NCBI GenBank assembly: GCA_029204225.1
Contig: CM055112.1
Span: 22,758,578-22,822,577, forward strand
Reading direction: 5' to 3'
Length of the DNA stretch: 64,000 bases
From: Diphasiastrum complanatum
Taxonomy: Eukaryota; Streptophyta; Lycopodiopsida; Lycopodiales; Lycopodiaceae
How positions within the stretch are numbered: position 1 is the first letter of the stretch; every line of letters begins with the position of its first letter. A model generated the notes under the pieces. The model ran no database searches. It saw nothing but the letters and a program-made list of their open reading frames with translations, and was not told the DNA's origin. Shown in pieces: positions 10,631 to 20,115 of this stretch. The position numbers and the translations under genes were made by a program.

Positions 10631-11476
10631 CCTATTCTATCACATGTGTACGTGCACAGGCATGGCTAATGCCGCCCAAGGCCCACCTACGCGCTGCCCG
10701 TCGCCACCGCCTACCCGACGCTCACCTCTGCGCACAGCCCTGTGCCCGGCGCCAACCCATCTACTCAACACCCACCTAGGAGCCCGTCGAGGCGCCTAAT
10801 CGCCAGTGCCCATGAAAATATATTAGTTCTCTTTGGAGTCTAGACATATGGTCGCTTTGTCTTTTTGTGGTTGGGCCAATGATACAGGAGCTGGCACCTA
10901 AGTGTCGTGTTGTTACTTTCTTGGATAGACAGCCACCAGGTTGCATGGCATGTCGCTGCATTCAGCCAGCCAGCCAGCAGCTTGTTTGCATGGTAGACGC
11001 AGGCACATCATGCCTACAGTGAAGATGGAGGCTTTCAACATCTCAATTCTCTACTGCTGATGGGCGATTGTGGTAAAGAGCAACTAACATACACTATCAG
11101 AAATAACATGCGCTATTAGAGTTTCCATGAGGTAAGATGACACGTTTTTTATTGTCCTTTGATTTGGTTGTGTGGTTTTTCTTTCACATCTCTTTCTTGT
11201 GTGTTTAAGTTGTATGGCCTTCTCATGTCCCCGATGATTTATCCCAGTTCCATCCACGCACAAGTTAGAAGCAAATTGGCCTCGACTTTTGCAGCCTGTC
11301 TATAGGATTTCATAATTTTTGCTTGGGTTGCATATCGATTGCCAGAGTTTTCGAAGCCCATGGCTGAGGAGTCCATGGCTAGTCGTCTGCTGGTACTACC
11401 TATAATCAACTCCATAGGAAATTCGCAGACATTATCTTAACTGAACAAACCAACAAAAAAAAAAGTGATCCTCTCG

Positions 11477-11477
<1 letters not shown>
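10631..11477. other. No recognisable gene; GC-rich patch at 10670-10800
   Basis: 10670-10800 is notably GC-rich (GCCCACCTACGCGCTGCCCG and following), unlike its surroundings, but has no recognisable protein. The rest is AT-rich, with no supported feature. Confidence 0.45.
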
Positions 11478-11550
<73 letters not shown>

Positions 11551-11573
11551 CCTCTCTCTCTCTCTCTCTCTCT
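11478..11573. repeat. (TC)n microsatellite
   Basis: About 95 bp of TC with two CCTCTC interruptions near 11546-11555. It is the longest TC/GA run in the window. Confidence 0.9.
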
Positions 11574-12559
11574 AGATGCACTGGCTCTTACAATAGCCAC
11601 AAACCACTTTCTAAAGCTGGAAATTGTGCACGAAAAGATGCTAAACGGCCACCCTTGACCCTTGCTACAACTAGATATAACTAGATCCTAGATTTTCTTA
11701 TGTTTGCGCAACATAACTGAAGAGCCAGATGCTATGATTGTGGTACTATGATAAAAAGCAACTTTAGATGGATGTCGTAGCTAGTACACATATTTGTAAA
11801 TATTGTTGTTTAATTTAGCATCCAACTGCAAAGTTTGATGTAGCGAAGCAAGTGTGAACTGATATTTTTAATGTTAGAAACTTGTAGCCACTGTATAGAA
11901 CCAAGATCTCTAATGCCAGTGATTGTGCCCATATACCTTTAGCAGAGAGATGAGTAGATTAGTGGAACTAAAATTTGAGTAAGCCCATCAGAGTAGGAAT
12001 TGTATAGCTAAAGCACATATGTGTGCATAACATTGTGAAATTTTCCAACACTATGGCTACTCATTCTCGTAAACTCTTGACATGAAACTATTTACTCAAA
12101 ATGATGAAAATTGAATTATGCATCATTTCTATTCATACAGATCAAGAACTTCAATATCAGCAATTTATGATATCATTAGTGACTGCTTACAATGTTGTCA
12201 CACAACAGAATGCCTCCTAAAAATTGTCAACAAGGATGAAGAGAATGGAAGAAAGCTTTTCAAGTGAATGAAGTGAGTATGCTAAAAGCCTTACACACAT
12301 TACCTCTCTTTATGGGTCATTGTAGAACACATGACTAATACAGACCTAAGGATCAATGTTTGAAGAGTAGTAACTTGGCTTTTAAATCTTATCATGTATC
12401 AAACCACTAATAAATCTTTGATCTCTTTGCACGTTAGTGATCCTACAATATACCTTCACAAAATATAACACATGCTACCTACATCTACAAAATGTCGATG
12501 GTTATTCATATTGATTGGTCCATTTATCAGTATTTCTTTACAAGGGTGGTGTCTAGGCA
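11574..12559. other. No recognisable gene
   Basis: AT-rich, no supported coding sequence. The last part (12470-12559) could belong to the mobile element that contributes the endonuclease fragment immediately downstream, but no motif is visible. Confidence 0.45.
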
Positions 12560-13345
12560 TTGATCAGGTAGTAATATCAAATTACAATATTAATGATTGT
12601 GTTTCAGGTAGTTTCGCACCGCCTTCGCAATCATGCAAACTGGCGCATTCAAATTCCTATCATGGAGCATTTCAAAAATACACACCTTGTTATTCAATCT
12701 TTAAACATTGTCTCATTACAAAAACATGAAACTGATATTTTGGCATATTACAATTTGATGAGCTCAAATATCTTGTGTTTACAGGAAACCCGAAACCACA
12801 ATCAGGCATCATACTTGACCACGAATTTCCATGCCATACAAAATTATTGCTTCTCTAGCACAACCATAGCCAACAATTGCATTGTTATGACATACACAAT
12901 ACAGATGTCGCCGAAATTATCAAAGCTTATTTCAATGTGAACAAACCATATAGTATGATGGTACTTGCAGTGTATCGAAAATCAAATTCAAATATGATGT
13001 GTTTCTTAAATACATTAGAGGATATATTACAAAATGCATCCACAGAGATACGAACACCAAATCCATTCTTGGAGACTTCAATATCAATATGCTTGCTTGC
13101 AACAACCATGCCAACCATCTTATGACATTCATGCAAAAACACAGTTTTCAAGAAACTATCACTACACCAACAACATTGTATAGAAGCCAGTTAGATCATA
13201 TACAAATGCAAACAACTCGAAAAGCTTTTACGGAGTCATGCACTGTTATTGGAGTGACCACTCACCAATTCATTACCTATACAGGGACCCAAATATCATG
13301 TAAGCCTCCTTCATCAGGATTCTATTGTTGGAAGTATTGTTGCTT
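12560..13345 (+). pseudogene. EEP-type endonuclease domain fragment (LINE or Helentron-like element)
   Basis: Across frame changes the plus strand spells an endonuclease/exonuclease/phosphatase (EEP) fold. SLNIVSLQKHETDILAYYNL is followed by MSSNILCLQET (family motif L-CLQET, with the catalytic Glu). Next come MMVLAVYRKSNSNMMCFLNT, then LGDFNINM (catalytic Asp/Asn motif GDFN), SQLDHI and YWSDHSPI (terminal SDH motif). At least three frameshifts break it. This domain occurs in LINE ORF2 and is fused to the RepHel protein of Helentrons. No RT or helicase sequence is visible next to it, so the source element is undetermined. Confidence 0.6.
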
Positions 13346-15400
13346 CTCATGAAACTGAACATGAAGAGTAGCATTACTGTCCTCGCATTCTTGGAAAGAA
13401 CTAGGACAACTTGCAAGTATCCTACCTGGTGACTTGCATCAAACAATAACTTTAACCACCTTCTAACATTCACACTTCCCACATGCAATTTTGTGGACTA
13501 CGATGAGGTTTCCCATCTTTTGTTAATAAAAATAGACAATTTCTTTTTGTATCACATTTACATGTACTGTAACACATGTAAAAAAAATAAAATACCAACT
13601 TAAAGCAGGGCCAAGTGGCTTGCCACACTCCCTTGTTTGATTTCTTTTTTAGATTTAATTTTTAATCTTTTGCTTTTGCCAAGATGGCATTAAGTTGTTG
13701 AACATATTGTTTGAAAGTTTATATGTTTTTTTAGGTGAGTTTGAGTTTAACTTAGTGCATTATTTTTTATTGTTTCATATTTCAAGAGTTTTTTTTATGA
13801 ATTTTTAATGTGCACGGTGAAGCCCCTGGTGCTTTTCAAATCACCTTGCTATTTTGACTTAAATCGTTGAACATCACGAGAAAGTTTGAAACAAGGTGAT
13901 ACGAAATATCTATAAAAACTCTCATCATACACATGTGTATGCTCAAACCTAAAGTAGCACTCATATTGTAAGACAAATACAATTTTTTGGCCTTGCCTTG
14001 CAAAAGGCACTACTATGTGATGAGGTTAGTGCATGGGGTTTGGAAGAAAGTGAACGTTAAAGGATAAATTTTGCTTTGTTATATAGAATTATATTAATAA
14101 GAATCTAGATTAGGTGCATTCTAAATACAATTTGAGGCTGGAGAAGTGGCATATAGTCGTGTGTGATGTCAAGATGTTGATATGGAATACCAAGATGGGT
14201 AAAATACTTGGCATTGTCAATCTATATAAGGGAACTGCGTGGTTTGATTACACTCATAATGGACACTTTCGTGGAAGGGGGAACAACATAGACTCTAAAT
14301 TTTGCATGCATTGTGTTTCTCATCCATGAGTGGTTGGGAGTGCCAAGCACATGCTCTAGAGAGAGATTTCTTTGTGGTCGGCCACATAATTTTCATTCTT
14401 ATTTTTATTTATTTCATATTAGATATAATTATTTCTATTGGTTTTTGTGTGTAGATATATTTCACAAGGTATCTAGAAAGTGGAGGTTTCAATTATGTCA
14501 ATACACTTTTTGGCATGGCAACAGATGTTTAAAAAAGATATGTGTATGTATAGTGATCAATACCATCCTGAGAAACTTGAGGGACTTTCATCATGAGAGA
14601 TTGCTAATTGCCCATAGTGAATTGATTTTATGGAGGGACAATGAGTGTCCCTTGTACTTGAGCCACTATGAAGGGATGCCTTTTATAGTGAGGTTTGAGA
14701 TTGACATCCAAGCTAATGCCATTGAAGTGGGTGCTACTCTGGAAAGTAGACTAAGAGAAAGAAACACACCAAACCATGGGAAGGCAGACTAGAAAAGGCA
14801 TCCCCATCATGGGCATACAAAGGAGGATATTTCTTTGGATGTGATTGATTTCTGCGATATGGCTTTAAATGCAAGCACCAAGAGCTTGAGATTCATCCAC
14901 TTACAAACGTGCTTGAAGGTGATACAAAAGCTTAGCTTTGAATTTTCATTTTTATTACAACTTTACATTGGCACATTCAATTGAAATTGGTTTTTTATTT
15001 CCATTGGTAAGAAAATTTCATGCATTGAAAAGACATTTTGAAGATAGTTGAGGGCATTCTAGAAAAAGATTCAAACTAGCCATGGCTAGCATCATTGGTA
15101 GCTTAAAAATATGTTGTTGTAGATAGGAAGATGAGAGTAAAGTTGGCTCTATGTAGTGCAAACTTCATCCTTCTCGACTTGCCCACAGAGTTTGTGCCTA
15201 ATGAGTTCCATGAGACTATTTCATATTGGAATTTAGATTGGAATAGATTGGAGAATGAAATGTACAATGCTAGATTTCAATTTGCACATCTGATATTGTT
15301 GGCGATCGGGCTAGATTTCTAATTCCACACAAGCCACTACAACATTTGTGTAATGTCTTCATAAGGCAAGGCTTCACACAGGCCTTAGTGTGAGACATTG
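13346..15400. other. No recognisable gene; one unidentified open frame at 14313-14792
   Basis: A 159-codon plus-strand frame (14313-14792) begins MFLIHEWLGVPSTC and is rich in aromatic and Cys residues in its first half, with a charged end (LESRLRERNTP). I do not recognise it. Its composition suits translated non-coding AT-rich DNA. A shorter frame at 15131-15322 is likewise unrecognised. No RNA gene or repeat is evident. Confidence 0.4.
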
Positions 15401-15528
15401 AGAGCTTCAAGGTGTTGTTGGATATATAGGCTAGATTCAGACACGATTGAAGACGTTGATATTCGTTTGATTTATTCGAACTTTTATCATGTTTTCTGAA
15501 GGAAAATTTCTCAATGTTTTTCCTACAG

Positions 15529-15540
15529 TGGTATCAGAGC
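15529..15540 (+). promoter_or_regulatory. Primer-binding site, initiator tRNA-Met
   Basis: TGGTATCAGAGC lies one base after a CA dinucleotide that would end the 5' LTR. It is the standard copia primer-binding site, complementary to the 3' end of initiator tRNA-Met. Confidence 0.85.
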
Positions 15541-15737
15541 GCCCTTCAACAGCCATATCTGAGCAACCATCTAGGTTACTCAACAAGAGTGTGTTCGAGT
15601 GTTAAAGCTCAATCAGCAGCATTCAGTCTAAGAGCAGTACAATCTTGGATACATAAGGTTCGAATTATCTAGTCTGGAAGTTAAAGACTTCACTCATACT
15701 AAAGGGCGAAGGTCTTTAGCAATGGGTAGATTCAATA

Positions 15738-16446
15738 GAAGAGAAGCCAATTACTTTTGGCAAAGAACTTCGTGAATGGAGGGAGAAAAATGACAAAGCT
15801 ATAGCAATTATTGCGTCTTCAGTGAATGACAACATAATGCTAGATCTTTCTTCAACTTCGAACGCGAAAGAATTGTGGGAAGAATTGCAAACTAGGAATA
15901 AGATTTGATCACAGAATCAAATCATGTTCTTGGAGGACCAATTGACTTACCTACAATGGGACGACAAAGATCTGACCACTTTCGTATGAAAAATAAAGGA
16001 TCTATTTATTTCTTTGCAGAATTTTGGCATGAAAAATGCAATCTCAAAGGAAAAATAGCTTAGCTATTTTCTTCGAGCCCTACCCAGATCATTCCACACA
16101 AATTGAACTTTACTGACAAAAGATTCGTCTATGATGCTTCATAAGGCGATAGATGAAGTCAAAGAGGAGGTAGAAGCTCGCGGACACTATGACGACAATG
16201 GTGATTCAGAAAAAGCTCTATTTACTTAGAAGAATCAATCTTCGAAGAAGTCTCAGTCTAAGGGGGAGTCGTCTCAAAAGGTTTATAGCAATCGAAGAAA
16301 GAATGGAAATCGTTTAGACGAATCCAAGACAAATGATCGACAATCAAGTAAACAACACTCAAAAGATTCTGGTGATAGGAAGATTTGCAACAGATGCAAG
16401 AGATCAGGTTATACAGAAGACAAGTGTTGGTTGAATTGCAGCAACA
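15738..16446 (+). pseudogene. copia gag (UBN2-type) with decayed zinc knuckle
   Basis: One frame, interrupted by about six stops, reads FGKELREWREKNDKAIAII, then MLDLSSTSNAKELWEELQT, then LEDQLTYLQWDDKDLTTFV, then KAIDEVKEEVEARGHYDD. This is the helical gag (UBN2) family of plant copia elements. It ends with a basic region and the nucleic-acid-binding knuckle CNRCKRSGYTEDKCW, in which the zinc-ligand His of the CX2CX4HX4C motif is replaced by Tyr. It is not functional. Confidence 0.75.
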
Positions 16447-16449
16447 AAG

Positions 16450-16802
16450 ATGGCTAATGAAATCATTTGGCTCAAACAGTTCCTTGACGAACTGGGCGAA
16501 ACAAGGAGTGAGCCTCTGATTTTACAGATGGACAATACATCTGCAGTACATTTGACAAAGGATCCTATGTTTCACTCAAGGACGAAACACATCACAATCA
16601 AGTATCACTTGATAAGGGATCTGATCGGAAAGAAGATGTTACAGACTATTTTCATTGGAACAAAGGAGATGGTGGCTGACATTTTCACAAAGGCCTTAGA
16701 CAGAGGTCTGTTCAAGAAACAGAGGAGCAGTCTTGGAGTCATCAAGCTACCATGCTTTGAGAGAGAGCTGAAGAAACAAACGTTTCTATTTCCAAAGCTT
16801 TG
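16450..16802 (+). pseudogene. copia RNase H C-terminal part
   Basis: An intact 118-codon frame begins MANEIIWLKQFLDELGE and continues QMDNTSAVHLTKDPMFHSRT then KHITIKYHLIRD, ending IFTKALDRGLFKKQRSSLGV. This is the C-terminal RNase H module of copia pol (D-N-x-SA then HSRTKHI then ADIFTKAL). The Met is internal to the original pol and is not a start. Gag sequence is fused immediately upstream, which marks a deletion of about 3 kb of pol. After LPCFERELKK the frame shifts into a repeat-rich tail. Confidence 0.85.
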
Positions 16803-16824
16803 CTAGCTTTCAGCCCTCAGTTTG

Positions 16825-16935
16825 ATGAAAAGACACGAAGCCAAAATGTTCACGAACATCTTGACGAAAAGACACGAAGCGAAAACGTTGCGAACATCCT
16901 GATGAAAAGACATGAACACAAAACGTTCGCGAAAG
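16825..16935 (+). repeat. Three tandem copies of a roughly 38-bp unit in the copia pol tail
   Basis: Units begin GATGAAAAGACACGAAGC, GACGAAAAGACACGAAGC and GATGAAAAGACATGAACA. In the original pol frame they encode repeats of DEKTRSxNV followed by a few variable residues, just after the end of RNase H. Confidence 0.75.
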
Positions 16936-17111
16936 AAAAGTGTTCGTGATACAACAGGAGAAAGTCAGATGACGCGAAAGTCAAACGACTCGAAGCGTCA
17001 TGAAAAATCTTTGTGACACTTTTTCACCTTTACGCTCCAAAGGATCAGAAAGATCATGCAAGTACCATGAAGTACAAGAACCCTGATATGATATGATGAC
17101 ATCAATGAAAG

Positions 17112-17532
17112 AGCGTTAGGACGTGCCAAACCCACCTCTCTTGTAATCCATGATTAGTTATAGATTGTTTAGTCTATCTAATCATAGATGCTACTCTGAA
17201 TGTATGCAATTACTAGATGTATAAGATACATACAGTAGCAAATAGAAAATATACAGAATAGAAGTCCGCCTGTGAGCGAGACAATTTTGTAAGCAGGATC
17301 CACAGAGATCCAAAAAGTTCGCTAGTAAGCGAGACGCTACTCGTGAGAGAACACTATTTTCTCTCACGCCAATGCGTTGTGTGGATCTATCATACAACGC
17401 TCAAAATCAAGAGGATCAATAGATGATATTGTAGCTATTATGCACATATCACTCTCCACTTTGTCTGATCTTGAATGAATAACTGTCTACTATCACTTGT
17501 GTATCTCATTCACTTGTTTTTATCAATTCTGC
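17112..17532 (+). repeat. Probable copia 3' LTR
   Basis: About 420 bp with LTR-like features: it follows a pol end, contains the TCTCTCACG-type stress-LTR motif region around 17350, and ends TTCTGCA before a new pol fragment starts. No second copy in the window confirms the boundaries. Confidence 0.45.
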
Positions 17533-17540
17533 ATTAGAAG

Positions 17541-17949
17541 ACTACCCTGCTTTGAGAGGGAGCTGAAGAAACTCAAAGTTTCTATCCACAAAGTGCTTCT
17601 AGCTTGTGACCCGTTACTTGCAGAAATGCACATGAAATCTACACATGCAGCAACCGACTCAACCAAAGTCCTCGACTCACCCGAAGTCCTTGACTCAACT
17701 GAAGTTCCCGACGTCGAAGTCCTCGATTTACTCGAAGTCCCTAACTCAACCGAAGTCCTCAACGTCGAAGTCCACAACATGTCCGAAGTCACCGAAATGA
17801 TCAACATCAAGGGCACTGAAGTAACTATCAACGACAGATCCGAAGTCATCGACGGCGAGGTGACTGACGCATCCGACGTCGAACCCAAACCAACAGCAAA
17901 GCCAAACATTGAGCAAGTTGACTTCAAGACCAAGGCTCAACGAGTGTGA
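17541..17949 (+). pseudogene. Second copia pol C-terminal tail with acidic repeats
   Basis: It begins LPCFERELKKLKVSI, the same post-RNase H segment as at 16746, then KVLLACDPLLAEM, and continues open to a stop at 17947-17949. Residues from about 60 onward are a repeat of D-S-T-E-V-L-x units. The visible Met upstream lies in LTR-like sequence and is not a real start. It is the tail of a second, related copia element whose upstream part was lost. Confidence 0.6.
17655..17800 (+). repeat. Tandem GAAGTCCTCGACTCAAC-type coding repeat
   Basis: About eight units of 12 or 18 bp built on GAAGTCCTCGACTCAACC, encoding (S/D)(T/P)EVLD repeats. They sit in the same position, after RNase H, as the unrelated repeat at 16825-16935. 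Confidence 0.75.
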
Positions 17950-18669
17950 CAGTTTGAATGTCACGCTTAGCAGTTAAGCAAAGTTGCAAGAAAGAGACAT
18001 AGTTAACTGATGTTTTAGCTTAACCTATCTTGTAATGCTTAGCTAATCAAATCTTGTAATCATACCCAGTATAATATATGTATTAAATATTGATATAGAA
18101 AAGATAAGAAATGCAGCAATAGCATACATCAACAAGTCACAGTGTGACAGAAGTAATATTGCTAGCAGTAGCTAGTTCATGATAAGAGAGAATACCTCTG
18201 TTGCCTCATCGCGCTGATCTGAAAACAGACAGTGCACACAAAAGATCTTGTTATATACTCAATTCCGATATAGATGAGTTGCAATTCTGTCCGACGACAT
18301 GCACAATTTGTGAATGATTCATGGTGCTTGCTATACATAGTTTCACACAGACATATAGACATATACATATAGTGAAATACATACATATAGAGAATACAAA
18401 AAAGAATTATTTGCACAGTTGTACTAAATCCCCAAATTCGAACGATCTTTTATTGAATAAAGATATTAGTTTGTACAATGGTTTGTATGAGTTGTCGTTG
18501 TTCTTCTACAATGTTGATATCTATAGGTCCTTGCAGAGTGTTGTGTTCTCATGTCTTCTTTGTACCTGTATGAAAAGCAATTTGTTAGTCTGATTATTCG
18601 CTAAATAGAGTTATATATATAATGACTAACCATGAGTTGCAACTGACAAGAAAATATTACCAGCTTTCC
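17950..18669. other. No recognisable gene; probably copia LTR or flank
   Basis: Immediately after the pol tail stop comes GTGACAGTTTGAATGTCAC, a short inverted repeat, then AT-rich sequence with TATAATATATG near 18070. This would suit a 3' LTR, but no second copy is present to test it. No coding sequence is supported in the rest. Confidence 0.35.
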
Positions 18670-19223
18670 ATTTATGATGAATATGAAATAGTTAGGAAGA
18701 ATTTCATTGTGCATTAGGACCAGCTCTTGTCTAATATGACTTAAGTTGTCATGTGTTGCATGTAATTAGCCCATGAGCTTACTAATGAATTGCCAAATAT
18801 GGCCATGGAGCTAAAGTAGACTAGAATTAGTCATTAGGTCAGTTAATAATGTGGCTCGAACAACCTCGCTATATTTGTGAATAGCGGACTTGTAATAATG
18901 GTTGTAAGGCCCAAACTAACCAAGTAAGGCCCCCAACTTATAGTAGAGGCACAAATGACCACTATAAATAGCTGAGTCCGTGCTAAATTTGGAGGCTATT
19001 ATTCATTTTGTAATTTTGAGTTTTCAAGAGACCTTGAAGCTTCTCTTTGAGAGCTTTCTTGATGGAGAAAGTGGTTCATGTGCCTAAATCACATGAGAGC
19101 TCTATCTTCTTGATTTTTGACTAGTTTTCTTGATTTCTTGTATTTCCATTGTACTTTGATGTTTATGAATGGATTAGATGTTTTCATGCTAAGGTTGGCA
19201 CATGAAAATTTTGGTATCAGAGC
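18670..19223 (+). mobile_element. Orphan 5' LTR and primer-binding site
   Basis: LTR-like sequence with a TATA box (18963-18970) and a pyrimidine-rich leader, followed by the primer-binding site TGGTATCAGAGC at 19212-19223. No gag or pol follows for at least several kilobases. It is a truncated or non-autonomous LTR element; its left end was not located precisely. Confidence 0.55.
18963..18970 (+). promoter_or_regulatory. TATA box of the orphan LTR
   Basis: TATAAATA lies about 250 bp before the primer-binding site, an appropriate place for the LTR promoter. Confidence 0.5.
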
Positions 19224-19770
19224 ATTAGATCCTTTCCCCATTAGATTTGGTGGTTTTTGTTATTTGGTAGAGTTTCATGTTCTAGTTTTCTTGTTTTTTT
19301 CAATTTCCAGCAAGATTTGGTTAAATTTCTGACCAATTAGTTTTCATTTCTTGTTCAATTTCTTGTTGTAGATCAGTAGATCTTTCTTTAAGCTTCTTGG
19401 AGGTATTGTATAATGACCAAGTTATGGCCATTCTAGTGTTTTCTTTCCAATTTTAGTTAGTTGTAGATTTTGCAGTCTGTTTTTCTCCATTTTTTGCTGT
19501 ACTTTTGGCCAAATTTCTACAGGATTGTAGATCTCACTCTTAGCTTGAATTTGAGCCAATTTGGTTGAAAATTGAGAGAGATATGACAAATCTTGTGGAA
19601 GAGGTCAAATTCTAGTTTGAGTAGAGAATTTGGGAGAGAATCACTTCAATTCTTCATTCTTGAAGTTTTGCTTCCTTGTAATTTTTTTTCTATTTCTTCA
19701 TTCTGAAGTTTTTGCTCCTTTGTAAATCTTTTAAAAGTTTCTTCATTTTGAAGTTTTAAAAAAAAATGGA
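19224..19770 (+). other. Leader-like T-rich sequence, no coding region
   Basis: T-rich sequence after the primer-binding site, resembling an LTR-element 5' leader (repeated TTTGATTTCTTG-like and CTTCATTCTGAAG phrases). There is no gag reading frame. Confidence 0.45.
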
Positions 19771-19830
19771 CATAAACCTAACACCCGTGCCCTAAACCTA
19801 ACAGGCCCTAAACCTAACCCCACAAGCCCT
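19771..19830. repeat. Degenerate telomere-like CCCTAAACCTAA repeats
   Basis: Contains CCCTAAACCTAAC twice, plus CATAAACCTAACACC, within 60 bp. It is too short and irregular to be a telomere. Confidence 0.6.
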
Positions 19831-19862
19831 TCTCCACGCAACTGGCGCCAGCCTCATTGCCA

Positions 19863-20115
19863 TCTCGACCGAGCCGGTTCTTCATATTCTGTGACGAGGT
19901 GCGTACGTGAGTACTTCTCGACCGAGCCGGTTCTTCATATTCTGAGCAGAGGTGTGTACTTCCAACACTGACCGAGCGTTTTCAAGAAGCTCTCGACTAA
20001 GCCGAACCACGAACCCCTCCTTTCCTATCTCAACTGAGCATTTTCAAGAAGCTCTCGACCGAGCCGAACCACGAGCCCTCCTTACCTATCTCGACAGAGC
20101 CGAGCCGGTAGTCAC
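19863..20115. repeat. Two adjacent tandem duplications around CTCGACCGAGCCG
   Basis: The phrase TCTCGACCGAGCCGGTTCTT occurs at 19863 and again near 19917. Then TTTTCAAGAAGCTCTCGAC, with AGCCGAACCACGA, occurs near 19980 and 20042. The region is GC-rich compared with its flanks. No protein is recognised. Confidence 0.65.

Larger units (their letters stand above)
15420..17532 (+). mobile_element. Ty1/copia element with large internal deletion
   Basis: A primer-binding site (15529-15540) follows a sequence ending in CA, a decayed gag follows (15738-16446), and then the reading jumps directly to the last third of RNase H (16450-16802). Protease, integrase and RT are missing. A tandem-repeat tail (16825-16935) and a roughly 420-bp sequence with LTR features ending TTCTGCA (about 17112-17532) follow. 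The 5' LTR boundary is not resolved, and its end does not obviously match the downstream LTR, so two related elements may be joined here. Confidence 0.65.

Noticed and set aside
11406..11600. Minus-strand frame of alternating Arg and Glu
   Set aside because: It is a translated TC microsatellite with no other protein-like content.
17523..17933. 136-codon minus-strand frame rich in Thr and Ser
   Set aside because: It is the antisense shadow of the copia pol tail repeats on the plus strand.
19771..19830. Telomere
   Set aside because: Only a few irregular CCCTAAACCTAA units, internal to the sequence, with no array.
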